From contig FN648623.1 in the NCBI GenBank assembly GCA_000310025.1, positions 1-64,000 of the forward strand: 64,000 nucleotides of DNA, given 5' to 3'. Both the position numbers and the translations under genes were made by a program. The notes beneath the pieces are model-generated. The model searched no databases. It saw nothing but the letters and a program-made list of their open reading frames with translations, and was not told the origin of the DNA. Shown here piece after piece: positions 35,940 through 46,524 of the stretch; the stretch's first letter is position 1, and each line of letters opens with the position of its first letter. Origin of the DNA: Ectocarpus siliculosus (Eukaryota; Sar; Phaeophyceae; Ectocarpales; Ectocarpaceae).

Positions 35940-36437
35940 TAGACACGCCTCTGTTGCCCTCTCACTCACCTCTGCGGTCATCTCGTCAGAGGAAGTGTCC
36001 TGCACGAAAACACGGTTGGTGCCTGGGTCGGAGTAGCAGCCACGGTACCCGGGGTCCACAGGGATGTCCACTTCGTTCTGGTAGACACTCATACAGTCGA
36101 AGCCTCCACATGTCTCACTGGTGTCGCCCGCGCAGGGCATCACGCACTCGTTGCTGGCACCGTTCGCATCATAGTCGGCGTCCTCGTCACCGCACCAGCA
36201 CTGCGTTCGAGAGTATCCAGAAAGGGGGGGTAGGGGAGCGCAGTGAACGAGAGGGCGAGGGTTTCATCGTGACGTCGTGACATACACGACGCGTATAGTC
36301 GGCCGTGCCCTCATCACACCAGCACTGTTTCGACGATACAAACAGGAGCACAACCAAGGGCGAGAACATTCATTTTTCACGAAGAGATGGATCAATTTTT
36401 GAGCGTGATAAATGGAGGGCGGAGTTTGATAGACTGC

Positions 36438-36670
36438 ACGGGTGGCCAAAGGAGGTTGTAACTGGTGCCCAACCTCGCTGGGGTCGGGTTGGGACGTTGG
36501 GGATCGACCTTGCACAATACACTGTTTACGCTGCCAGACCGCCCTATTGATTGGACCAACGACGCAACCCGTGATGCGGGGCTAGCATATATATGTCGGC
36601 GTACAACCTTACCCTAGGGAGGTTGTGAGGAGGTTGTGCATCGGATATACAACCTGCCTTGGCCACCCGT
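36438..36670. mobile_element. MITE-like element, right-arm copy
   Basis: Reverse-complement counterpart of 9,338-9,577 with the same ACGGGTGGCCAA ends, in the matching intron of the decayed WSC gene. Small internal differences (233 against 240 bp) accumulated after the arms separated. Confidence 0.75.
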
Positions 36671-39600
36671 GTGAGCCAACGTCCGGAAGCGCGGCAGGGC
36701 AAGAGGAAAGCTTCGTGACGCCGCGCGCACCAGGATCGTATCCCTGTCTGTACTACCGTACTGTGTATGCACGTAGTCTGCTACAGTGAAAACAATCCCG
36801 CCATGTGCCTGTTGCAGTCTGGCACGCTCTTCCTTCTCTCACTGAAGCCGATGCAAACTTGGAACCCGATCATGAGGCAATGACTTGTCGGTCAGCAAGC
36901 ATGTCAATCTCCTCGCGGTATAGGGACTAGAGAGGAGGTTGCCTTCTAAACAAGCGTAGTGTACGAGACAGAGTCTTATTCTTTACTCGGAACGGGCAGG
37001 TTTAATGACGCCTCCGAGGGCTCCTGACTTGAATGACGAAGTCACAGGCTGTGACGATTCTCGCCAGAGGAAGCGATAGGCTCATCTCACCTCGGTTCCA
37101 TACTGCGTCCCGTAGTACGCGTAATTGGCGCAGAGACCTTCGCAGACCTGCAGCGTGGAATACACCCGGACGTCGAATGACGTATCGTTTCGGAACTGGT
37201 GAGTATTTGTCCATCAGCTGTGGCGCACAGGTCAATTCGAAAATGTAGGTTGTCCACTCATGCAATTCGTGTTGTGTTGGGATGCTGACGTGATAGAACA
37301 ACCCGCACGTAGCTGTTAGCGTTGAAGCGCGACGGGTTGACAAACCTCGTTTGTTGGATAAACGAACCTACAACTCTATACAGTAATAGCGGTTTGAAAG
37401 AGAGCTACTCGATTCGGCTGCCCGTAAAGAAGGAGCTCGTCGATCATTCTTCCATCCCCGCCCGCGGCCGCAGCACGCGACGCCAACGGGGTTTCCTGGC
37501 CTCATCATTGACCATTCTGTCGGATGGGTTGACGAGGTCGATAATCACTTACCCTCTTGAAGTCCCTGATGTAGTCTATGGCTCTTCACGTGGATTGACA
37601 CCAATATGCGGCACATCACGGTAGCCTCGGAGAGTGAGGAACATGCACACCATTCACAATCACGAACCCCGAATCCAGCTACTGGGCGTGTTGTACGACG
37701 AGCAGTCTCTATTCTACTGCATTCATAAGGTGGTTGCTCACCGCAGTAGTCATGTCGTCCGATGCGTCGATCAGGATGGGAAACAGCCGCGTTTCCGCCG
37801 AGTAGGGATCGCTCCAGCACCCAAGGTAGTCGGGGTCGTTGGAGTAGACGGAGAGAGCGTACGCCCCGCCGCAGATCTCGTCAGAGTTGCCGGAGCAGGG
37901 CATGTCGCAGTCGCTGGGGCCGTTGATGGCGTATTCAACGTTGTCACCGCACCAGCACTGTTGTTTTGAAACGAACGACGTACGTTCGGAATGAAAAACT
38001 TGGTGGTTTCAAAGGAGTGCACGGGTGTCGGGGCTGCGAGAGCGGCGTGCGATGTTGTTCCCTGTGGAAAGTGGGGCGAGGAAAGCAACCGTGGTGGTGG
38101 TAGTGGTGTCGAACCACGGTCGTCCGAGGAGAAAAGAAAATCAAATACGGAGTATCACACAGCATCTCGATTCGCGAAGGATGCTGTCATCATGTGGGTT
38201 GCCCCCAATCGCGAGTCGACCGTTCCGAATAGATCACGAGGTGATTCTGAGCGATCACTGATTCCGATAGAAGCTGAAACCAGAACCACTATCCTCGCTT
38301 GTGTAGCCTAGCACTACAGGGGTCAAGAAACGAACAGTCAGTCAAAATATTGTACACCGGGGACCTTGCCAAACCTTTTGGCTTCGGAGGTTGTCCTTGT
38401 TCAGGGGCACAAAGAAGGCATGATGCCCCAAGGTTCGACTGTGCATTTGGTCCCGCGACCTCCATCCCCGAATCACTGAGCCGTATTCCAGTCTTTTCTG
38501 CGACCATGATGCCGTTCGTCACCTTCTCTGTTGATCGGCATAAGGGTATGATGCTATTGTGTTCAATTGAAGATTCTTACCTCTGTCGAATACTGGGTCC
38601 CATAGAAGTCCGACCCGGAGCAGAGCTCCGAACACTCCTGTGGTCGAAGGGTTGCATGAAAGCCGTCGATGGTCAGTACTAGGGGGCGCGTGGAGCAATG
38701 GTGGGCACGTCCGCATAAAACGCCATGGCCACACTGAGTGCTTCAGGGGCGACGAAGCGACTTTGAAAGCGTGGATGACTCCTGTGCGATTTCCTGACCA
38801 CATGAGCAACACCAACTGCCGTGAGCAGATCGAAAAGAGTGCACTTCAACTCGCACGCAGACGCCATCGTGCCAACAACGCAATGAAACTCGCGCGCAGA
38901 CCCCTTCGTGCTGACATCGCAACGCAAACAACTAACACAGATATCTTAGCGTGCGTCCGCCCATCATCGATCGATCGCTCACATCTGCGGTCATAGCGGA
39001 GGTAGAAGACTGCCATTCGAAGACGCGGTTCTCAGCAGGGTCCGAGAAGCACCCGAGGTAAGATGAATCATCGGACTGACCTGCTCCGGCAACAGTCAGA
39101 CGACGCGATAATCTCACGAACCGAGAAGGTTGCTCCAAATGTGCGAAGACACAGGAGGCACGCACGTTTGTACACTCACGCCTGGGAGCTGGACGGTTTT
39201 GCCTACAGTACGTACTTCACTTCGTTTCTGTATGGAAGATGATTCCCCTTGATGCTCCAGACTATGCCCTGGTCGCTAACTAATAGTTTCGGAGAATACG
39301 CTCCGGTCCTCGGGGAATATATTCGTTCCTTGAATAGTTTAGGTGTAAGCGGGCTTGAGGGACCACAAGCGGTCAAATCGTGTTGCTTGTGACATTTGAC
39401 CCATCTGAGGTAGGACTCATCCTAAACTCATTGTCTGCATGCGCGTAGAACACGATGCCTCAGCAGCTCGGGAGCATTGAAGCCGCTCGTGGGAGCGCCG
39501 AGATACTGTTTCTGCTTCGGCTGCTGTGGTACAATGACCGGAACACGCCCCCGATTCATTCACCGAGTGATTGTAGTTGTAGGCAGAGTTTCAGAGGACG

Positions 39601-39703
39601 ATCCACTTCCCGATCAATGAGAGTCATACTTCGTACATCATTGCCTCTTACCAATGGCGACCCCGAGGAGGAGCGTCGGTAGCGCCAGCGAAAGGAGATG
39701 CAT

Positions 39704-41104
39704 CTTGACCTCGAAATTGCTGGGAAGCTGACGCCTGAACAGCAAAAGACCATTGTTTGTCAGGCGTACGTGCGAGGTGGTCTATTCGCGGCTCTTTGCC
39801 CTTTCACTCTTTTTCCATTTGCATCCTCTGTACAAAGGCTTGTGGAGTCTGGGAGGAGAATCGATTGTCGAAAAACGCGATCAAGGGTTCGCGATACTGC
39901 AAGCATGACTGGTGTGTGGGGCATTCTATACTTGCACCACGTACAACGTCCCCGCTAGGTAGGCTCCTAGGCAGGGAAAACGACAGGCAGGGGGCTGCAA
40001 GTATTAGGTTCACGGTAGATCGGACCCAGAAAAGGTGCGTTGCATCCTATTTCTCCGACGGCCTTGGAGAGTTTGGGCACTATCTCACTTCGGGATTGAA
40101 AGAGAAATTGGGAGACATGTGGGTTGTGTTCTTTCCTCTACGGGTGAGCAGATCATGGCTGCCACTGCCTGCAGTTCCAAGAGCGCACGGCTACGTCTGG
40201 ATCGAGGAGAAAACCACCTAAACATCACAAACATCCCGGTGTGAACAACTTTGAAACAAATTCTGTGTGCAACGCATGCAGTAGGTCGGGTTGCCCTACA
40301 GCGAGCGGCAGGATACCTGATAAAGGAAATCATCTACACAGTGGACTGCCACGACATACATTATATAGTAGACACAACACCGACCCTCACAGTGCGTTCT
40401 TGGAGGCCTCAGCAGTTCTTGAGCTGCCTGGGAGTGCAGATAGGGCGAGAAGAAGCAGGGTGTGAGCTGATGGGCGAGAGGGCAGATGACGTTCTCTCGT
40501 GTTGAGTAGCTTTGTGCGTGGGTGCCTCGGCGCGGGGTCCCGTAGTGGGAAACAAAAGGTGCCAGCAGCTGGGTACTGCCAACGGTCAAAATGTAGAAAC
40601 TATCCGCGGGCGTGAAAGCCCTTCTACGTGGTGGAGCGTGGAAGCTCGTGTATAATATAGTTGTGGCGTGGAAGCCGGGTGGCGTGGTGGCCCTGATGTA
40701 AAGGTATATGTAGGGACGTGGGAGTCCTGAAGGCGTGGAAGCCGGGTTGGCGTGATAGCCGGAGTATGGGCGTGGAAGCCGGGGTTGGCGTGAGAGCCGG
40801 AAAAAAGGACTTGATTATACACAGAAAAAGGAAGTGAGGAACCACAAGCCACGCACACAAATTCCGTTGTAGACACCCATACCCTCAAACCTGCAATATG
40901 TGATAAAGTTGGTACCACCAAATCTAATCCATAGCAACCATTGAACCCCCAAACTCCCCGCTCCATCTGCTCGGGAAATTCTTGCTCGCAATAATCTGTT
41001 GATGCTGTGAGTACATCCAACATCTCGGATATTCCACATGTGATGTCACGCATGATCTTTTGGTCGAAATTGTATTGTGGGCGTCAATGGAGCCTGAAAG
41101 TGTG
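39704..41104. other. Flank of the decayed WSC gene; no gene recognised
   Basis: Counterpart of 5,231-6,261, with additional material near 40,620-40,810: a degenerate tandem repeat with GCGTGGAAGCCGGG and GCGTGAGAGCCGG units. Confidence 0.5.
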
Positions 41105-42000
41105 AGCGTGTGTTCGAAAGAGCCGGCGGATTGTGCAATTGCTCACACGAACATGTCGTACATTCTTATGTCACTTGCATTCACGTTCGGTTCATTTTCT
41201 TGTGGAAAACAGGGATCTACACGTCAACGCAAGGGCTTCATGTCACATGTCTGTGGGCGGCGGGTTGCAGGTCGATGAGTGGGCGAACCTGACAGTCCCG
41301 AGAAGATCACACCGAGATCGGTTTGTGGATCTCCAAGTGCTGTACAAGTACAGCAGTAGGCCCCATGCGTGCACGAATGAGTCCGACATAGCTGGCCATT
41401 GGGACGAATGGGGACAGTTCGGGTCTGCTGTATGTAGGTCCCGTTCTGGTGTGGTATGCAGAGATGTGACCTTGGTTGGAATCAGCAGGCATCTCGACAT
41501 GTTGTAAGGGCTCTGTCACACCATCAGAATTCCGGGCTGAGAATTTCGGGGAAATTGCTGGTTCCTCTCGGGAATCCCGTATCCATCCAGCATTCGACGG
41601 TCGTTGCCGGCGGGTTGCGCAATTGTTCACACGAAACGTCTTACATTCTTATGTCACGTACATTTATATTCGGTTCATTTTCTCGCGGACAACGGGGACC
41701 TACACGTCGACGTAAGGGCTCGCCGTGTCACTGCTGTCTGCTGCGGGCTGGGCGGCGGGTGGCAGGTCGATGAAGGGGCGAACCTGACAGTCCCGAGACC
41801 GTCACCGAGATCACGATGGGTTTGTGGATTTCCACGGAGTGCTTTAGTACAGCAGTAGGCACTATGCGTGCACTAGTGGGTCCGACATAGCTGGCCATTG
41901 GCACGAATGGGGTACGTCTGGGTCTGTAGGTCCCGTCCTGGTGTGGTATGCAGAGATACGAACGATCTTGGTTGGTATCGAGGCATCGGTATTAGGGCTC
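41105..42000 (+). repeat. Two tandem copies of the dispersed repeat at the right-arm edge
   Basis: Copies at about 41,105-41,510 and 41,610-42,000 share TTCATTTTCT, ACACGTCxACG, GGCGAACCTGACAGTCCCGAG and the CAGCAGTAGGC string. The first aligns with the left arm (4,860-5,230); the second lies beyond the arm edge. Confidence 0.65.
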
Positions 42001-42157
42001 TGTGTACATATGGATGCCACTCACTGCAGGAATTTTGGCCAATAAATAGATTGGATCTCCCCGATTCGTCAGTTTTAGGCAGAGCAGAGAGAGCACCCCA
42101 CACAAGCATGCGTAAAGTTCGCTGCCTGCACCAGCCGGCGCGCTGAGAGTGCGCTTT

Positions 42158-42577
42158 ATGGTCTGCCTGGCCCTACTACTTCTAGCCTTCGTCACACAAA
42201 GTTCCAAGCCAAACGGTACACAAATCATGAAGGAGTCTCGAGTGACGAGCGTAGAGAGTGTAGATGGGAAGCATATCGCGGGTGAATATAGCGGAAAACC
42301 AAGCACCAATGGACCGATCTTCCATGTAGTATACGTACGTACGTCAGACAGCCGAAAAAGGCAACGCAGCACGCCAGCTGCTGCAGCGCTCGGAATCACG
42401 CTTTCTCTCGTGTGCAGCGACGTGTGCATGATGAGCAACCGCAAATTCAAACAAAATACTTGTCATCTTTGCTTTTCGATGTGGAGCATAAAAAAATACA
42501 TCTCCCACAAATTTCCGGTGGGAGCAAACGGCAGTGTGCTTTGGCCTCTTGGGTTGCACATGATGGCAAAACCTTGA
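42158..42577 (+). CDS. Small putative secreted protein, doubtful
   Basis: An ATG at 42,158 opens a 139-aa frame beginning MVCLALLLLAFVTQSSKPNG, which looks like a signal peptide with a cleavage region. The following 40 residues are plain, and a possible donor (GTACGTACGT) occurs around 42,335, after GPIFHVV, so the true gene may be spliced. No family is recognised and no second exon can be fixed. It is a single short frame in repeat-rich DNA. Confidence 0.25.
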   Translation: MVCLALLLLAFVTQSSKPNGTQIMKESRVTSVESVDGKHIAGEYSGKPSTNGPIFHVVYVRTSDSRKRQRSTPAAAALGITLSLVCSDVCMMSNRKFKQNTCHLCFSMWSIKKYISHKFPVGANGSVLWPLGLHMMAKP

Positions 42578-42644
42578 AGGCCGCCACCCTTACTGAAGGT
42601 CGCCTGGGTGAGGTTGCTCTCACTCACGTGAAGACATATCGCGA

Positions 42645-42735
42645 GACAACGGCGAGGGCTTCAAGGAGCAAAAAACGGCGAGGGCTTCAAGGAGCAAAAC
42701 AGCGAGGGCTTCAAGGAGCAAAAAAAACAGGCGCG
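42645..42735 (+). repeat. Short tandem repeat (GCGAGGGCTTCAAGGAGCAAAA)
   Basis: Three copies of a 22-26 bp unit in a row. Confidence 0.85.
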
Positions 42736-43049
42736 TGATAGCGGACAAAAGTTGTTCGAGACATCATTCTTGCGGAAAGACGGATGTACAGCGAACGTTC
42801 GTCGTGCTGATTCTCTCTAACTCTTCGAGATGGTACTTGCCCACTTCTTTACACCTGGCATAGCACCTCGATAGTCGACCCTCCTCCGCTATGAATATCT
42901 CTTCAAAGTCTCACGTTAAGCCAAACAAACGCATGGCTGCTGCAGCTCGTAGCATGTCACCTACGGCTGACTCAGGAAAGCACAAAAAAAGAAGAAATCT
43001 GCATCCTACACTAGAAAAGTTGAAGTCACAACAGATTACCCGCCCTCCT

Positions 43050-43343
43050 AAAGGACAGGTTTGTTTAAGGCGTAGAGAAAGGCGTAGACGAAACAAACCG
43101 AGGTATATTGAAACAGCTCGAATTGCCATACTGTTCATATTGGGGTACCCGGGACTTATTGCGTACTGCGGGGCCCCTCGGTCGAGAGGAGGAGTCGCAT
43201 GTGTTACCATTCTGTTCAAGCCTTGTGTCCACAGAGTCTTAGTGTGCCAGAGAGAGAGTACCGCAAAGACAACTAGCGAGGTGGTGACATAGAAGGCTTC
43301 TAGTGGTGTGCCAGCCAGCCTCTGGAGCTGACAGGAAGTGGAG
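43050..43343 (+). repeat. Dispersed repeat, copy 1
   Basis: This ~290-bp segment from AAGGACAGGTTTGTTTAAGG to CTGACAGGAAGTGGAG recurs at 57,292-57,582 in direct orientation with few differences. The second copy sits between the LTR-like repeats at 57.0-57.9 kb, so this may be a solitary internal fragment of the same element. Confidence 0.8.
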
Positions 43344-44563
43344 TATTTTCTTTTGATTCGGTGGCGTACACAATCAATCACCCATGTCGCACGTGATTCA
43401 ATGACTAAACACATCAACCGGGTTTGGTTGCCGAGGTTGGTGGGCCTGCTTCGACAGCGCTGGCTGTCACGGCTGTTGCCACCATACGAAGTTTACGCAG
43501 TCATCTGGATTATGTATGCATACATACGCTCTGAAAATACAGCAGCAGTAGTTCCGCATTTGACACTTTCGGACCCAAAAAAAAGCTGAAATAAGGAAAT
43601 TAAGGAATAACAAAAACACACACAGAAAGACTACCCATTCGAGATATACCCACAGTCGAACGGGATGTGGTGGAGTCTTTTCAGTGAGTGAAGGGAAACC
43701 GGCTGGGTACTGGACTTATTTCGAGTCTTTTAAAGTACACTGATGATTTATACCAGTGATGCCAGCTATATTAAGAATTGAGCCATCGGTCTGAGGATTG
43801 TTCCTGACAGTCTCGCCAGAACCCAAGATAAGGAAAAAATAATCAGATTAACAGCGGAGGGAGGCTCGTTTAGTGGAAAATTTTGCCAACTTTTCGAATT
43901 AGCAGCTTTCTTTGAAATAACACATCAGGCACCACACACAACACATCATCAGGCACCACCCACACGCACACACACAGTCTGCAAGAACATGTCCAGCGGC
44001 CGCCCAAATAAAACCCAGCGCCCAGCGCAAAGGCCCTGGAGTTGGCGCGCCACCAACACAAAAAGGGGTAGGCTGCACGGTCAGAAAACCAAGTTGGGGT
44101 TGGTTGTTGCGCGGCTTTAGGTCAGCAACACGCGCCCGTCACACGCAGGTTGAGGCAAGGGGGAAAAAGAGCGCCGGAACGAACCGCGGCAACCGACGAC
44201 GTAGAGGAGGTGGCAGCACCGCCAGCAAAGGGCAGAGAGGAGGAAGAGCACGCAGTTGCCTTCTGGTGACGCACCGCAAGAGTATTTCTCTGCTCTACTT
44301 GAGAGAGCGTGTTTGACTTCGATGTGCCCCCGCCCCAAAAAAAACACCCTCTCCCCAACGCTTGAAATGCGATACATAGCACTTCGTACAGGGCTGCCGG
44401 GCATGTATGTGTACTTCCTGTCGCTGTTCGGGTGCGAGTTCGTGTGCTGGGGTTGAGGGGGCAACACAGACACGCACACGCATGCATGCACGCACACTCA
44501 ACAGCAGTGGGAGCGCTGTGATCAGGGTGCAGCTGTCACGCAGCGCACCACAAAAAAAAGCAG
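43344..44563. other. No gene recognised
   Basis: A/T-rich with CA-repeat patches (about 43,930-43,980 and 44,465-44,500). Open frames are short or low-complexity. Confidence 0.5.
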
Positions 44564-44741
44564 TTTGTGATTGGCTCAAGAAATTTGGATTATTAGAAAA
44601 AGCGACAAGAAATCAGAAACGCCGAAACCAAGAAATATCAAAACCAAAATCCAACCTATGAACCGAACCATTGACTTCCTCTCGGACTCACTAGGTATCA
44701 CTTATCGGGCCAACCCGACGTCTATGCCCAGGTCATATCCC
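44564..44741 (-). repeat. 178-bp direct repeat, distal copy (candidate B2)
   Basis: Nearly identical to 45,111-45,288: both start TTTGTGATT(G/T)GCTCAAG and end CCCAGGTCATATCCC. Confidence 0.85.
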
Positions 44742-45110
44742 CATACACACAAAAGTCAACGCAAATTGGAGAACAAATTTGGTACTAGACAGATTTTTCT
44801 CTTCCCATTGATCCCTCCTCTCTTGAGCGACAGGGTGGGTGGGTGGGAAAATTCGATCAAGTCCCAAACGAAAACTCTTTTCTCTCGCTGCTGCTTTGCT
44901 GCACTGCCTTTGCGGGCGATGCAACGTTTTTCCCTTCGAGGTCCTCGGCTTCCCAAGGATCCCAAAAGCTTCTGCCAACCTCTCTCTCTTCTCTGTACCC
45001 TGTACATAGCTATACCCCCGTATACCCTTTTTTGTCTCTCGCCGCTCTTTCACGAAATTTCCGGTACGCTTCCACAAACCACGGATTCACGGTTATACCG
45101 AATCCTTCGT

Positions 45111-45288
45111 TTTGTGATTTGCTCAAGAAATTTGGATTATTAGAAAAAGCGACAAGAAATCAGAAACGCCGAAACCAAGAAATATCAAAACAAAAATCCA
45201 ACCTATGAACCGAACCATTGACTTCCTCTCGGACTCACTAGGTATCACTTATCGGGCCAACCCGACGTCTATGCCCAGGTCATATCCC
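45111..45288 (-). repeat. 178-bp direct repeat, proximal copy (candidate B1)
   Basis: It begins 48 bp past the stop of the tyrosine recombinase frame. With the distal copy it differs at only a few positions, which implies recent insertion or homogenisation. Confidence 0.85.
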
Positions 45289-45336
45289 ACTGCGCGGCCC
45301 GATATTCGGCGCTCTTGTCCACGCTGTTTCTCCCCT

Positions 45337-46524
45337 TCAACTAGACGCTAGTGCGCGCGATACATAATTAGCGCCTTCCCCTCCTGCCCTAACGTACGTC
45401 ATAAAGGCTCCTGACTTCCACCTTCCCGCCCTCTGAATCTGAATAACCGATGCGCCCTGCTTTGCTAGTTGCGTCGCACCACCTATCCTCCCTGAGTGTA
45501 GCGCGAAGTGCGTTGGGTTTTCTCCTACTCTTCTCGCCATGTCTCTCAACGCTGTTGTTGCTTCCGACCTCGACACTACTGCCCACCGTCCCTGCTTGAC
45601 CGACTGCATGAGCGGCGCGGTACTTCCTAACTCTGGGTGCACGTCAAGCAGATTCAGCAAAATCTCGAGCGCCCCCATCTTCTCAGCCATCTGTCCCACT
45701 TCCTCGTCCCGCGTTACTCTCTCTCTCGTCACTACCGCGCCTCGCCTCTTTTGGTCCGCTTTTGATGCGCGAAAAGTCACTTCTACTCTGTCTGCCCGCC
45801 TTCTTTCGTCCCACGCTAGCCGACACGATCCTTCGAAGAATACGAGGTTCCCCCTCGTAATACAAAAATCGGCGTGTACTAATCCGTTGTGGTAGGCCCA
45901 CAGCTCAGACGCTCGGCACAGCAAGAAATACGAGAGAGCGATCCCCATCCACGTCACTAGTCTGAAAACATCCGTCAGCGCTCTTTCTCTCCCCGCTATA
46001 ATCATCGGCACGGTGAGCGGTTGCCTTACCAACTGTTTCGTCTCTGCCCTCGCATGCAGTCTGTCTATTGCGTTCCCAACAGCTGCCACCCTGAAGTGCG
46101 ACGTGGGCAGCTCCCAGCCTGCGTACAGTTTATGGAAGTACTTGATAGCCGCGAGGTACCCCTTCACCGTTTGGCTCTGGTTCTTATACACTAAGCACCT
46201 CGATGCCATAAACACAGTCAGCTCTCTCACTGCGCTATCCACGCCGTCCTCCTCGTACAACCATGGACTCAGATTCGCTTTAGCTCTTTCATCTGTCCAC
46301 GTGTCCCACTTGCTGTGGTATCCTTTCAGCGTGCTCGCGTTCAGGGAGCCGTGCTCCATTATCCTGAGGAGCCTTTCGCCTTCATCGCTCGTTCCCTTCG
46401 TCCCGTGTTCGCTTCCTGTACTTGAACACGTTAGGGTCATTACACCTTCTTCAGTTATTTTGCTCATCATTCTCGTCTTACTCTTATTACTTCTTTTCTT
46501 TACACGCTTGCCATGCGGCTCCAT
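45337..46524 (-). CDS. Tyrosine recombinase of the DIRS-like element
   Basis: A 395-aa frame without interruption. The N-terminal half holds a SAM-like core-binding region (LKGYHSKWDTW, then KNQSQTVKGYLAAIKYFH). The catalytic half shows LLCRASELW (first Arg, around residue 210), HSGRIGGATQLA (H343, R346), GRW (W369 in the place of the second His) and FMTYVR (Y377, nucleophile). Such recombinases integrate the circular cDNA of DIRS-like elements without target duplication. The ATG at 46,524 overlaps the end of the RNase H frame by 25 bases in another frame, a compact arrangement usual for these elements. This is the only element gene here besides gag that looks intact. Confidence 0.88.
   Translation of the reverse strand: MEPHGKRVKKRSNKSKTRMMSKITEEGVMTLTCSSTGSEHGTKGTSDEGERLLRIMEHGSLNASTLKGYHSKWDTWTDERAKANLSPWLYEEDGVDSAVRELTVFMASRCLVYKNQSQTVKGYLAAIKYFHKLYAGWELPTSHFRVAAVGNAIDRLHARAETKQLVRQPLTVPMIIAGRERALTDVFRLVTWMGIALSYFLLCRASELWAYHNGLVHADFCITRGNLVFFEGSCRLAWDERRRADRVEVTFRASKADQKRRGAVVTRERVTRDEEVGQMAEKMGALEILLNLLDVHPELGSTAPLMQSVKQGRWAVVSRSEATTALRDMARRVGENPTHFALHSGRIGGATQLAKQGASVIQIQRAGRWKSGAFMTYVRAGGEGANYVSRALASS

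Larger units (their letters stand above)
31861..39703 (-). pseudogene. Decayed copy of the multi-WSC-domain gene
   Basis: Recognisable minus-strand exons: 39652-39703 (signal peptide), 38983-39080, 38581-38637, 37742-37958, 37091-37147, 36295-36324 (fragment), 35970-36200, 34050-34112, 33066-33275, 32715-32771 and 31861-31986. Exon 4 is 217 nt instead of 216: an extra G in ACGGGCCCC (about 37,916-37,922) shifts the frame after the CWCG motif. Exon 6 breaks off after 30 nt and exon 7 is missing, through a deletion matching left 9,721-10,660; the sequence then runs out of frame into exon 8. Exon 8 has three extra codons and exon 9 two (63 nt instead of 57). A 1.33 kb insertion sits in the intron between exons 8 and 9. 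The full five-domain protein cannot be made, though splice sites and most cysteines persist, so decay is recent. A short secreted product from the first exons is possible. Confidence 0.85.
29728..41585 (-). repeat. Right arm of the ~11 kb inverted duplication
   Basis: Reverse complement of 4,700-15,785. Relative to the left arm it has a 1.33 kb insertion at 34,610-35,939, a deletion corresponding to left 9,721-10,660, and a frameshift in WSC exon 4. The order of all remaining landmarks is kept. Confidence 0.85.

Noticed and set aside
42891-43417. Open frames on both strands with a string shared at 57,307-57,699
   Set aside because: The shared string lies within the dispersed repeat; the flanking residues differ completely, so this is repeat DNA rather than a gene.
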